From Cognatundibacterium rugosum (lineage in GTDB: Bacteria > Pseudomonadota > Gammaproteobacteria > Burkholderiales > Burkholderiaceae_D): a DNA stretch of 52,637 nt. The DNA lies in the NCBI RefSeq assembly GCF_014284365.1, contig NZ_JACOGG010000020.1, positions 1 to 52,637 on the forward strand. The letters are read 5' to 3'. The position numbers and the translations under genes are program-made. Under the pieces are notes generated by a model that was not told where the DNA came from, did no database searches, and worked only from the letters and a program-made list of their open reading frames with translations. Positions 27,330 to 37,400 of this stretch are shown one piece after another (position 1 is the first letter of the stretch; each line of letters begins with the position of its first letter).

Positions 27330-28072
27330 CAAGCATCCCCTTCATCCGCCAGTAACTGCTGCAGCCGTCTCGGGTAGTGATTCAGAAAATCCCGGGTCAC
27401 CGCATAGTGTTCCGTGTCTTCGTAAGCGACTTCGCTGATGCCACTGCGGTCGAACTGGAAAATGGTGGCATGCGGATACGACAGCAGGATTGGCGAATGG
27501 GTGGCGATGATGAATTGCGACTGATCCTCGACCAGCTGGTGTATCGCACTTAATGCCGCGAGCTGGCGGTTCGGCGATAAAGCAGCTTCCGGTTCGTCCA
27601 GCAGATAAATCCCATTGCCCTTCAGTTTATTAAGCAGTACCGCCATAAACGCTTCGCCGTGCGACTGGGTATGCAAAGACTTGCCGCCATATTCGCCCAG
27701 ATAGCTGAGTTCATCCATATAGGTAGCGACATTGAAAAAACTTTCAGCCCGCAGAAAGTAACCATCACGCGGCACCGGCACACCACGCGCCAGCCGCAAC
27801 TTGTCGTGCAGCGAAGAGACCGACTCTGCGGTACGGAACTGCACATTGCGGGTACCGCCCTCAGGACCGAATCCCAGCGCCAGCGCAATCGCCTCCAGCA
27901 CAGTGGACTTACCGCTGCCATTTTCACCGACAAAGAAACTCACATTTGGATGAAAGCGGATATTTGCAAGCTCGCGCACAGCGGGTATGCAATACGGATA
28001 GCTGGCAAAGTCCGGATCGACATCGGGTCGTAAGCCTGCCTGTCTCAGATAGGGTTGTTGGCGTCTGGCCAT
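27326..28072 (-). CDS. AAA/ABC-type predicted ATPase (COG3910-like)
   Basis: The 248-residue protein has Walker A GENGSGKST near residue 50, a signature-like SHGEAF near residue 138, Walker B YLLDEPEAALSP and a switch His in IIATHSPILLS. It is a stand-alone P-loop ATPase of the type often annotated as predicted ATPase. Members are common near toxin-antitoxin and restriction genes, and some take part in defence, but the partner and substrate are not visible here. It lies on the same strand as the toxin-antitoxin genes and the HNH nuclease gene. Confidence 0.88.
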   Translation of the reverse strand: MARRQQPYLRQAGLRPDVDPDFASYPYCIPAVRELANIRFHPNVSFFVGENGSGKSTVLEAIALALGFGPEGGTRNVQFRTAESVSSLHDKLRLARGVPVPRDGYFLRAESFFNVATYMDELSYLGEYGGKSLHTQSHGEAFMAVLLNKLKGNGIYLLDEPEAALSPNRQLAALSAIHQLVEDQSQFIIATHSPILLSYPHATIFQFDRSGISEVAYEDTEHYAVTRDFLNHYPRRLQQLLADEGDAC

Positions 28073-28189
28073 ATCAGAATCTGCCTGAATGTATAAAGCT
28101 GATTCAATTTATTAAAAGCCCAATATCAATCATATGTCTAGATCAATTGTGTTTCTTACTGCGGGATGCTTCTACTAATAAACGTGATG

Positions 28190-28831
28190 TTAGTTCTCTG
28201 TATAACTTCTAAGTTCAGTTTTAAGTTCTTCAATAGTTAAAGCTGGTGAAGTTCGATGAATCATGGCGTGGCAGTTTGCACAAACTGGAACTAGGTCTTC
28301 GATGGGATTTACGACATAAGTATCTTTGACCTGTGACAAAGGTTTAATGTGATGGACATGAATATATGATTTCCCTAATTCTCCGTATTTTCTCTCAAAA
28401 TTAAATCCACAACATTTGCATTCGTAGCCGTAGAATTTTAGACATTTATTTCGAGCCTCAGCGCTGCGTTCATATGCATTGACTAAAATAGTTTTCTTTG
28501 CCCCCTCACTCAACTCTTTAAGGTTCTCGATTTCCTCGGCAACCATAAACTCTCTTTGGCTTGAGCCACTTGCATGGCGATAAATTCCATGCCCAACACG
28601 GATAAACTTAGGCTCTTTTTTACTTAAGTCGAAACCTTCTGCTTGAGGGCAGTAGTCTTCTATCTTGCGTTGTATCGTTTGGCGAAACGATTTCTCGTGC
28701 TGATAGTTATCAGGAATTTCGTCTCTGCAATGATCTTTCAGTATTTTGTCTTGAATTGCCTTTGCCCTCGCTTCACCACCAAGGTCACGCAACGCTCGCT
28801 CAATATCAGTAATATTTACCGTGTACTTCAT
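28190..28831 (-). CDS. HNH endonuclease, possible restriction enzyme
   Basis: The 213-residue protein has a C-terminal HNH nuclease module: CKCCGFNFERKYG at about residues 136-148, HVHHIKPLSQV with the catalytic His, VNPIEDLVPVCANCHAMIH with Asn and the second Cys pair, and a closing His. The N-terminal 110 residues look like a winged-helix or DNA-reading domain. Combined with a stand-alone HNH, this suggests a nuclease that reads modified or foreign DNA, but no methyltransferase is present. The gene is clearly more AT-rich than its neighbours, a sign of recent transfer. It lies on the same strand as the ATPase gene, 117 bp away. Confidence 0.85.
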   Translation of the reverse strand: MKYTVNITDIERALRDLGGEARAKAIQDKILKDHCRDEIPDNYQHEKSFRQTIQRKIEDYCPQAEGFDLSKKEPKFIRVGHGIYRHASGSSQREFMVAEEIENLKELSEGAKKTILVNAYERSAEARNKCLKFYGYECKCCGFNFERKYGELGKSYIHVHHIKPLSQVKDTYVVNPIEDLVPVCANCHAMIHRTSPALTIEELKTELRSYTEN

Positions 28832-29231
28832 AGATTGATACCTAACTCAACTTGGTTCGGGAATATTGCACTTTAACAATACTAACAAAATAAAAATACA
28901 TCTACCAGTTAGGCCCCTACCTATTAAAGCAAGCCATTCCCCACACCCACCCCACAAAACCAAGTCAAAATGTAAATAACTTTTCTTTTTTTCTTTACGC
29001 ACGTAAGGATATCTGTCAAATTTCACCCTTTACCGGAACTTTTCCTGCGGCGGCGGGTCTGGAAACCGGGTTCTGACATGATCTCAGGATGGGCAAGTAT
29101 GTGGAGCTGTTGCCGTCCTGCATAATGAAGAGCAGCGTACAGCGTGCTGCATTAGCGTCTGTCGCGCTGCCCCACCGCAATCGGCTGGCCTCAGGATGGG
29201 GCTGGGCTGTTGACCACTGACGGAGAAAAAG
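28832..29231. other. Gene-free 400-bp stretch
   Basis: This interval lies between the start of the HNH nuclease gene and the S46 peptidase start. It begins AT-rich (28832-29010) and becomes GC-rich near 29040-29220. I see no gene, terminator or repeat beyond the promoter region expected for the peptidase gene. Confidence 0.5.
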
Positions 29232-31391
29232 TTGAAACAATCGTATGCATGGAGTCTGGCGCTGGCCGGACTGACTTTGGCCAGCAGCCCGCTGGTCCAG
29301 GCGGATGAAGGACAATGGCAGCCACATCAGTTGCCGCAATTAAAGGCAGAACTGAAGCGTATCGGTATCGCCATTCCGGCTGAAAAACTGGCGGATCTGT
29401 CCAAACATCCGATGACGGCGATCGTTTCGCTGGGTGGTTGCTCGGCGTCGTTTGTGTCGCCAACCGGTCTGGTGGTGACCAATCATCACTGCGCGTATGG
29501 CGCGGTACAGCGCAATTCCAGCGCAGAAAAAAACTATATCGCCAATGGCTTCCTGGCGAAATCACCGGCCCAGGAATTACCGGCCGGTCCGGATTCTCGC
29601 ATGTATATCACCGACAAGGTGGAGAATGTGACGGAACAAATCATGCGCGGCATCACGCCATCCATGAGCGGCAAGCAAAGGCATGAGCACGTGGAAAACC
29701 GCATCAAGAACCTGATCGCAGAATGTGAACAGGCGGATGGAAAAGACCAGGCCTACCGCTGCTCTATCCCTAGTTTTCACCGTGGGCTGGAGTACTACCG
29801 TATCCGTCAGATGATGATACGTGATGTGCGTCTGGTGTATGCGCCGTCAGACAAGATAGGCAATTACGGTGGTGAGGTGGATAACTTTGAATGGCCACGT
29901 CACACCGGCGACTATGCCTTCCTGCGTGCCTATGTGGGCAAGGATGGCCGCCCGGCGGATCCATCGCCCGACAATGTGCCTTATCAGTCTAAAGATTTTC
30001 TGACGGTTTCGGCTCAGGGTCTGAAAAACGGCGATCCTATTCTGCTGGCGGGCTATCCTGGCCTCACCAGCCGTTACAAGCTGCCGGAAGAAATCCGTTA
30101 TGCGCGCGATGTCAGCTATCCGGCCCGCGCGTTTGAATCGCGTTCCGATATTTCCGTAATCGAGGCAGCCACCGCTGGCAATGCCGAAGGCAAAGTACGC
30201 TATGCGAGCGTGGTCAAGGGCATACAGAATCGCTTAAAAAAAACCGAGGGTTTGCTGGCGGGTTTTGCACGTAAAGATATCGCCGCCATCAAGGATGCGC
30301 AGGATGCGGAATTCCGCAGCTGGGTGGCGCAGCATTATGCCGATAAAGACTTCCTCAAAGATCTGGATGCCGTGATCGCCAGCGATATGGCACTGACCGA
30401 AGAAGAGTTTGCCTACAGCGTGGCCAGCAACAGCGATTTGCTGAAAAGCGCACGCACGCTGTACCGTCTGGCACTGGAAAATCAAAAACCGGATGCAGAA
30501 CGCAAAGCCGGCTTCCAGCAACGTGACCTGCCTTTCATCACAGCGCGTCTGAGCCGTCTGGAGCAATCCTATCTGCCGAACGTGGATCAGGCCCGCTTCA
30601 CAGCTGGCTTACAACGCTATAACAAACTGGCTGCCAAAACCCATCCTCAGGGTCTGGATGTATTGCTGCCTTTGCCGGAATCGGTGTCTGCGTTTTACCC
30701 TATGACGGAACTGGGTGATACCGTAAAACGCCTGGCCTGGCTGAAAAAAGATGCGGCAGAATTCCGCGCTTCCCAGGATGCCTTTATCCATCTGGCGGTC
30801 AAATTGCATGACATCGGCATGCAACTGGAAGATCGTCGCCAGGAAGTCGATGGCAATCTGGAGCGTGTGATTCCCAAATACATGCAGGCTGTGATCGCGT
30901 GGAAGCAATCCCAGGGCAAGCCGGTGTATCCGGATGCGAACTCCACGCTGCGTGTGACTTACGGCACCGTGGCACCATACAGCCCGCGCGATGGCGTGAC
31001 TAAGGGCCCGTTCACGACCGTGGAAGGGATCGTTGAAAAACACACAGGCAAAACGCCTTTCATCGCACCGGACAATTTGCTGGCAGCGATTAAAGACAAA
31101 CGCTACGGTGTGTATAAAGACTCGGTGCTGGGTACGGTACCGGTGAATTTCCTGTCCAGTGCGGATACCACCGGTGGCAACTCCGGTTCTGCGGTGCTGA
31201 ATAAAAACGGCGAGCTGATCGGTCTGAATTTCGATTCCACGTATGAATCGATCACCAAGGACTGGTACTTCGACAGCGCCATCACCCGCGCCATCCATGT
31301 GGATATCCGCTACATGCTGTGGGTCATGCAGGAAGTCGATCATGCCGACAATCTGCTCAAGGAAATGCGTATCCGCTATCCGGCGAAATAA
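29232..31391 (+). CDS. S46-family dipeptidyl-peptidase
   Basis: The 719-residue protein resembles S46 serine peptidases (DPP7/DPP11), which remove dipeptides from peptide N-termini in the periplasm. It has a signal peptide (MKQSYAWSLALAGLTLASSPLVQA), the catalytic His in GLVVTNHHCAYGA, the catalytic Asp region YGGEVDNFEWPRHTGDYAF, and the catalytic Ser in TTGGNSGSAVLN. The start is TTG at 29232, preceded by GGAG at 29222-29225. The length fits the family (about 700). The residue that separates the DPP7 and DPP11 specificities is in the segment after LNFD; here it reads S, so specificity is uncertain. Confidence 0.93.
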   Translation: MKQSYAWSLALAGLTLASSPLVQADEGQWQPHQLPQLKAELKRIGIAIPAEKLADLSKHPMTAIVSLGGCSASFVSPTGLVVTNHHCAYGAVQRNSSAEKNYIANGFLAKSPAQELPAGPDSRMYITDKVENVTEQIMRGITPSMSGKQRHEHVENRIKNLIAECEQADGKDQAYRCSIPSFHRGLEYYRIRQMMIRDVRLVYAPSDKIGNYGGEVDNFEWPRHTGDYAFLRAYVGKDGRPADPSPDNVPYQSKDFLTVSAQGLKNGDPILLAGYPGLTSRYKLPEEIRYARDVSYPARAFESRSDISVIEAATAGNAEGKVRYASVVKGIQNRLKKTEGLLAGFARKDIAAIKDAQDAEFRSWVAQHYADKDFLKDLDAVIASDMALTEEEFAYSVASNSDLLKSARTLYRLALENQKPDAERKAGFQQRDLPFITARLSRLEQSYLPNVDQARFTAGLQRYNKLAAKTHPQGLDVLLPLPESVSAFYPMTELGDTVKRLAWLKKDAAEFRASQDAFIHLAVKLHDIGMQLEDRRQEVDGNLERVIPKYMQAVIAWKQSQGKPVYPDANSTLRVTYGTVAPYSPRDGVTKGPFTTVEGIVEKHTGKTPFIAPDNLLAAIKDKRYGVYKDSVLGTVPVNFLSSADTTGGNSGSAVLNKNGELIGLNFDSTYESITKDWYFDSAITRAIHVDIRYMLWVMQEVDHADNLLKEMRIRYPAK

Positions 31392-31431
31392 GTCGTTCGG
31401 TCTGCAAAAGATTTGAGAAGATGTGAAAGAG

Positions 31432-31467
31432 CGTGGCTCCTGTGCAAACAGGGACCACGTTTTTTTT
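31432..31467 (+). terminator. Intrinsic terminator of the S46 peptidase gene
   Basis: CGTGGCTCCTG (31432-31442) pairs with CAGGGACCACG (31449-31459), with two non-Watson-Crick positions in the stem, followed by eight T (31460-31467). It lies about 40 bp after the peptidase stop. Confidence 0.88.
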
Positions 31468-31505
31468 GTACAGACTACACTGAAAAGCTACCGTTAAAAA
31501 CCAAT

Positions 31506-31575
31506 GTCCGCATCCTTACTGGGCTGCAGCCCGAAAAGCGGCTGCACGCCTTATTCCATGCGGACTTTTGTTTTG
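31506..31575 (+). other. Nested hairpin element upstream of dbpA
   Basis: GTCCGCAT (31506-31513) pairs with ATGCGGAC (31558-31565), followed by TTTTGTTTTG. Within it TGCAGCC (31525-31531) pairs with GGCTGCA (31540-31546). The outer stem plus T-run looks like a terminator closing a small folded RNA, 160 bp before dbpA and 40 bp after the peptidase terminator. It could be a small RNA, a leader or attenuator for dbpA, or a repeated terminator. No family was recognised. The rest of 31576-31736 shows no gene. Confidence 0.5.
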
Positions 31576-31736
31576 TATGTTGCATCATTTAGCTGAACAA
31601 TCAGCACAACATGCAGACCTGGCCAGCCTGCTCAGCCAGCCGCGCCAGCAATCTTGCTGAGGCTAAGTAGGCGCACATCGCCTACAATACGGCTTCCGGC
31701 GGGCGGTTTGCCTGCTCACTTCTGTAAAGCCACACC

Positions 31737-33122
31737 ATGTCTGATACCCTCTCTTTCTCCTCCCTCCCCTTAGCGCCTGCGCTGCTGGATAATCTGGCCA
31801 GTCTTGGCTATCAGCAGATGACGCCGATTCAGGCTGCCAGTCTGCCCATCATCCTGCAGCAACGTGACCTGATTGCGCAAGCCAAAACCGGCAGCGGCAA
31901 AACGGCTGCATTCGGACTGGGGATGCTGGCGAAACTGAATCCCACTTACTTTGCAGTGCAGGGACTGGTGATTTGCCCGACGCGCGAGCTGGCCGACCAG
32001 GTCGCCAATGAATTACGCCGCCTCGCGCGCCGTATCGAAAACGTCAAAATCGTGACCTTGTGCGGCGGCACACCGATGCGTCCGCAAATGGCTTCATTGG
32101 AATTTGGTGCCCACATCGTGGTCGGCACACCGGGCCGCCTGATCGATCACATCAGCCGCGGCAGCCTGCAACTGAATGCAGTGCAAACCCTGGTCCTGGA
32201 TGAAGCTGACCGCATGGTGGATATGGGCTTCTACGATGATATTTATGAGATCGTCGGCGCCTGTTCACCACGCCGTCAAACCCTGCTGTTTTCTGCCACC
32301 TATCCGGATGATATCCGCGCCGCCAGCGAGCAATTGCTGCGCGATCCGGAAGAGATACAGATCGAGGCGCAGCACAGCAGTAATCAGATCGAGCAGCATT
32401 TTTTCCATGTCAGTCAGGAAGGCCGCAATCAGGCGGTCGCACGCCTGTTACTGCATTACCAGCCCAGCTCCAGCATCGCATTCTGTAATACCAAAATCCA
32501 TTGCCGCGAACTGACAGAAGAATTGAATGCTCAGGGCATCAGCGCACTGGCGCTGCATGGCGACATGGAACAACGCGACCGCGATGAAGTGCTGATACGC
32601 TTTGCCAATCAAAGCTGCTCGGTGCTGGTGGCGACCGATGTGGCGGCACGCGGACTGGATATTCAAAATCTGGGCGCCGTCATCAATGTCGATATTTCCA
32701 AAGACAGCGAAGTACACATCCACCGCATAGGACGTACCGGGCGCGCCGGAGAGCAAGGACTGGCGCTGAGTCTGGCCACCTCGGGTGAAAAAAAATGGGT
32801 CAGGCTGATCGAAGAATATTCAGGTATCAGCGCGCAATGGCTGGAACTGGACAGTCTCAGCGATGCGACTGAGAGTCTGCTGCAGGCACCGATGATGACG
32901 ATCTGCATCCAGGGCGGTAAGAAAGACAAGCTGCGTCCCGGCGATCTGTTAGGTGCCTTGTGTGCGGATCTGGGTTTGCAAAAAGCCCAGGTCGGTAAAA
33001 TCAATGTATCTGAATTCGTGACCTATGTGGCGATAGAACGCGCTATCGCTCACGACACGCTGCAGCGTTTATCACGCAGCCAGATCAAGGGCCGTCAATT
33101 CAAAATGCGCATGATAGATTAA
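31737..33122 (+). CDS. dbpA: ATP-dependent RNA helicase DbpA
   Basis: DbpA is a DEAD-box helicase that acts in large-subunit ribosome assembly, guided to 23S rRNA. The 461-residue protein has the Q motif (TPIQAASLPI), Walker A AKTGSGKT, PTRELA, DEAD as LDEADRM, SAT as FSAT and HRIGRTGRAG. The C-terminal DbpA RNA-binding domain (about residues 385-461, MTICIQGGKKDKLRPGDLL to FKMRMID) distinguishes it from other DEAD-box proteins. Length is normal. The stop overlaps the end of the convergent nat gene by 4 bp. Confidence 0.96.
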   Translation: MSDTLSFSSLPLAPALLDNLASLGYQQMTPIQAASLPIILQQRDLIAQAKTGSGKTAAFGLGMLAKLNPTYFAVQGLVICPTRELADQVANELRRLARRIENVKIVTLCGGTPMRPQMASLEFGAHIVVGTPGRLIDHISRGSLQLNAVQTLVLDEADRMVDMGFYDDIYEIVGACSPRRQTLLFSATYPDDIRAASEQLLRDPEEIQIEAQHSSNQIEQHFFHVSQEGRNQAVARLLLHYQPSSSIAFCNTKIHCRELTEELNAQGISALALHGDMEQRDRDEVLIRFANQSCSVLVATDVAARGLDIQNLGAVINVDISKDSEVHIHRIGRTGRAGEQGLALSLATSGEKKWVRLIEEYSGISAQWLELDSLSDATESLLQAPMMTICIQGGKKDKLRPGDLLGALCADLGLQKAQVGKINVSEFVTYVAIERAIAHDTLQRLSRSQIKGRQFKMRMID

Positions 33123-33937
33123 GGCGAAGCGGCAGACTCAGCCTGGGCATGGACGCGGGCCCGGAACAGCGGCAACTGCTGCGCTGACATCCCCATCTTG
33201 TGCTGTAACAGCGCATGGTAGTCGGCTTCGCTGTCTATGCTGTGCACGCTGCGTTTGCCATGTTGGGTCACGATCATTTTCTGATCGGCGATGCTGATGC
33301 GGCCGTCTGCCGTCGGCAAGGAGCAGATGGTCTTTTGCGTGAAATGCGAGTTTGGCGATGTCTGCTGATAAGCGAACATAGGCAGGAAATCGTCAAGCTG
33401 GAACGCCTGCGTCTGAAAGCGGTACTGTGGTGTGGCGGCCTGTCCGGCTTTCTGCTGCAGCAATATCCAGTGGGCACCATCGGCCTCGCAGCGATACCTG
33501 ATACCCAGCTCCTGATTCCCCGCGCCAGCAGGCAGTAAAGGCTGGCGAAAGCTGTCGCCAAATCCGACATCTGCGATCCAGCATTGCGCCTCCAGCTGCA
33601 CGGCCAGCAGCATGTGGTCGAATTCCGGTCCATAGGCTTTGCCATTCCATACCCGTGCCGATAATAAGCGAGCCTGAAAACCCAAGGTCTGTAATAACCA
33701 GGAAAACGCCAGATTCAGCTCATAGCAAAAGCCACCGCGCCGACGCAGCAACATTTTTTCCAGCAAGGCATCCTGCTCCAGACTGATGGGCAGACCGGCA
33801 CGGATGTCCAGGTTTTCAAATGGAATCTGCATCAGATGCGCCAGATGCAGCGTGCGCAAACCCTGCAGATCGGGCGGTGGCGCCTGATCCAGCTGCAGAC
33901 GTTGTAAATACAATCCAGTGTGATATGGACTTAACAT
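33119..33937 (-). CDS. nat: Arylamine N-acetyltransferase
   Basis: The 272-residue protein acetylates arylamines and hydrazines from acetyl-CoA. The catalytic triad can be placed: Cys71 in RRRGGFCYELN, His108 in PEFDHMLLAV and Asp123 in IADVGFGDS. The frame has an earlier Met at 33952, but GAAGGGGGTAAGG directly precedes ATG 33937, so that start is preferred. It is convergent with dbpA. A DUF3052-like gene lies upstream on the same strand. Confidence 0.92.
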   Translation of the reverse strand: MLSPYHTGLYLQRLQLDQAPPPDLQGLRTLHLAHLMQIPFENLDIRAGLPISLEQDALLEKMLLRRRGGFCYELNLAFSWLLQTLGFQARLLSARVWNGKAYGPEFDHMLLAVQLEAQCWIADVGFGDSFRQPLLPAGAGNQELGIRYRCEADGAHWILLQQKAGQAATPQYRFQTQAFQLDDFLPMFAYQQTSPNSHFTQKTICSLPTADGRISIADQKMIVTQHGKRSVHSIDSEADYHALLQHKMGMSAQQLPLFRARVHAQAESAASP

Positions 33938-33997
33938 CCTTACCCCCTTCATAGAAACTGTCTGATTTTTTCTGGTATCTTTGGTCGCTGCTACGTC

Positions 33998-34399
33998 TCA
34001 GGACTGACCGATAAAACCAAGCCGGCGAAAGCGCAGTGCGGACCAGTCTTCATCAAAAGCGACCTGACGCACCGTATCCCAGCCCGCCGCCCGCAGGCTG
34101 TCCCAGCCATGATCCCGGCTCAGCTCACCCGCATACAAAGCGGAACTCTTTTTAGGATAGACCATCCACAGAATCGCATCACCTTCTGCCTGCGGCAGGA
34201 TAGCACTCAGTGCCTGCTCCAGACGCTGCCGGGTCGCAACGAATACGATGAAAAACCGCGCAGGCTGCAGCGCGTCCATTTGCAATAGACAGGGATGAGC
34301 GGCAGGTATATCCAGCAGCGCCAGCTGGGCTGCATCCGCGTGTAATACGACAGTCGGCGCCTGCTGTTTCCAGTTGAGTTTTTTCAGCAGCGTATGCAT
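33998..34399 (-). CDS. DUF3052-like protein
   Basis: The 133-residue protein has the signature of DUF3052-like proteins: ILWMVYPKKSSALY near residue 78, then RAAGWDTVRQVAFDEDWSALRFRRL near residues 102-126. The function is unknown. There is no membrane segment or signal peptide. It lies 61 bp from the nat start on the same strand and downstream of the terminator of the giant adhesin gene, so it is probably transcribed from its own promoter. Confidence 0.65.
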   Translation of the reverse strand: MHTLLKKLNWKQQAPTVVLHADAAQLALLDIPAAHPCLLQMDALQPARFFIVFVATRQRLEQALSAILPQAEGDAILWMVYPKKSSALYAGELSRDHGWDSLRAAGWDTVRQVAFDEDWSALRFRRLGFIGQS

Positions 34400-34447
34400 G
34401 CTTGTCCTTGTTGGCGAACGATATCAGCACTACAGTGCCATAGCACC

Positions 34448-34477
34448 CAAAAAAACACCAGCCCGTGAGCTGGTGTT
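34448..34477 (-). terminator. Terminator of the giant adhesin gene
   Basis: AACACCAGC (34454-34462) and GCTGGTGTT (34469-34477) form a 9-bp stem. Read on the minus strand the stem is followed by a run of T (complement of the A-run 34448-34455). It lies about 20 bp beyond the stop at 34496. Confidence 0.85.
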
Positions 34478-34495
34478 TTGATTGGCTTTGCTACC

Positions 34496-37400
34496 TCAGA
34501 ACCCGAGTCGGAAATCCACCCGGAAGCTGTTGGCACGATAGGTGTGGGCACCCATAGAACCCAGCCAGCTGAAGTTAGTCGTGATGCCACCGCGCGATTT
34601 CACATTCAGTCCCAGACCAACAGACTGTATGTCTTCCGGCAAACCAACGACCAGTACGTTGTAGTTGGTGCTGCCGGCACCCAGATCCGTGTAATACATA
34701 GACTGGTTCATTTCGCCGCTGGTACGGTGACGCCATTGCAGTTTCAGCGATGGTGTGATCTGGCCAAAGTCCAAGTAGAAATCTTTGGCGAAGTTCAGAC
34801 CACCGGTAAATGCTGTCGTCACACTGCTGGTGTTATTCAGTGTCAGTGCCAGCACGCTGCCGCGTTCTGTGTATGCGTCCAGTTTGGTATGCAATACATC
34901 GAAGCGTCCGAATGGCTGGATATGCAGATCTTTATCGACCGTCACATCACGGGTCAGCGTCAGCGACAGGAAACGGACCTGTCCGGTACGCTCACCAGCC
35001 AACAGCTGACTATTCACTTCATCCCAGCGGTGATTATCGTAATTGACCTTACCAATACCACCCATACCATCAATAAACCATTCCTTCTCTGGTTTATAGG
35101 TTCCGTACAACATACCCGACCATTGCCTGGACTTACTTTCACTGCCAAAGTTATCCATGGTTGCCTTATCGCGGGCATAGCCGACGGACAGACCTACGAT
35201 CAGTTTAGGATTCCACATCATATCCATACCGATCGTCAGACCCGAGCTAGAGAACTTGGTGCGGCTGCCATCAGCGGCGTCGATACCACCGAAGTCGATA
35301 TTCCCCGCAGTCCACATGCCAACTGGTTTGCCAGCGATCTGGAACCACTCGTCATTCTTAGGCGCTTCTTCCTCCTCATTGTCCATCAGTTTATGCGCGG
35401 CTTCATCTTTGGCAAACGGTGCCTTGGCCTGACGTACATCAGCCGGATTGAGGCGATACAAATCGTTGCCGAAGCTGTCTTTATTGGCAGTCAGGTTTTC
35501 CGAGATTTTGTTGGCCGCCATGCGGAACATATCCAGACCTGGTGCATTAAAGCTGATACCAAAACGGTTCTTGATCGAAAAGTCATGGTGCAGAACCTGA
35601 ACGTGGCTGTAAATATTCGTCATCTGTGCCTGAGTGAAGCGCTGACTGATATTGGCTGCCGCGACAGCTGTGTTTTTCACCACCGGATCAACCGCTGGAT
35701 CAGGACGCTTGCCGACCGTCACCGTGATGCCGACACTATTGCCTGGTGCGGTGACTGCATCACCCGAATACACCGCAGTGATGGTATGAACACCAACGGC
35801 CAGGTTTTTCGCGACCAGCAAGGCTGAACCATTCGTCAACGTGACCGTTGCCAGGTTCACCGATCCATCCATAAAGCTGATGGTACCGGTAGAAGCTGCC
35901 GGTGTCACCGCTGCCGTCAATGTGACTGGCACACCATCCAGTACCTGAGACTGCGTAGTGCCTATTGTTACGCTGGCTGCAGTCAGATTCTGAATCTGTA
36001 TCATGATGCTGGCTGAGACCGTACTGAAATTCGCGTCGCCCTCTTTGGTCGCAGTCACCACACAATTACCTGCTGTGCTGCCAGCCGACAGGACATTGCC
36101 AGACAAACTGCAGGCACCGGAGCTGACCGCGAAACTGATCGCACCGTTGCCAGAACCACCAGAAGCAGTCAGCGTGGCTTTACCTGTCACTTTAAAAATC
36201 GCCAGCTTGTCAGCAGTCAGCGTGAGTGCAGCTTGGGCATTTTTACCCACCGTCAGGCTATAACTGGCCACAGCCTGCGCATTGATGCCAGTCACTGCCG
36301 CCTGGGTGGCGGTAATCACGACGCTGCCCGCTGCAACCGGTGTGACTTTGCCTGTTGCGTCAACCGTCGCAACCGCTGCATTACTGCTGCTATAGCTGAT
36401 TCCGCCGTAGCTGCCGCCGCTTAATGTGGAGCTCGCTGCGTTTGTTAAGCTGTTGCCTAAAGTGATTTGCAACGGGCCAGCCTGGGTGAAACTCAAGACT
36501 GGGACTGGCAAGGCACTGACTGTCAGGCTGTAAGTCTGGGTAGCCTGTGCATTCACACCTGTTACTGCCGCCTGGGTGGCAGTGATCACGACGCTGCCTG
36601 CTGCAACCGGTGTGACTTTGCCTGTTGCGTCAACCGTCGCAACCGCTGCATTACTGCTGCTATAGCTGATTCCGCCGTAGCTGCCGCCGCTTAATGTGGA
36701 GCTCGCTGCGTTTGTTAAGCTGTTGCCTAAAGTGATTTGCAGCGGTCCGGCCTGGGTGAAACTCAAGACTGGGACTGGCAAGGCACTGACTGTCAGGCTG
36801 TAAGTCTGGATAGCCTGCGCATTCACACCTGTTACTGCCGCCTGGGTGGCAGTGATCACGACGCTACCTGCTGCAACCGGTGTGACTTTGCCTGTTGCGT
36901 CAACCGTCGCAACCGCTGCATTACTGCTGCTATAGCTGATCGCACCGTAGCTACCACCGCTCAAGGTCGATGTCACGGCATTGTTCAGGCTATTGCCTAA
37001 AGTGATTTGCAACGGGCCAGCCTGGGTGAAACTCAAGACTGGGACTGGCAAGGCACTGACTGTCAGGCTGTAAGTCTGGGTAGCCTGTGCATTCACACCT
37101 GTTACTGCCGCCTGGGTGGCAGTGATCACGACGCTGCCTGCTGCAACCGGTGTGACTTTGCCTGTTGCGTCAACCGTCGCAACCGCTGCATTACTGCTGC
37201 TATAGCTGATTCCGCCGTAGCTGCCGCCGCTTAATGTGGAGCTCGCTGCGTTTGTTAAGCTGTTGCCTAAAGTGATTTGCAGCGGTCCGGCCTGGGTGAA
37301 ACTCAAGACTGGGACTGGTAACGCACTGACAGTCAGGCTGTAAGTCTGGATAGCCTGTGCATTGATGCCAGTCACTGCGGCTTGGGTTGCAGTGATCACT

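Noticed and set aside
34478..35827. Open 449-codon frame on the plus strand
   Set aside because: Antisense to the barrel-coding part of the giant adhesin gene; no family resemblance, explained by codon bias of the real gene.
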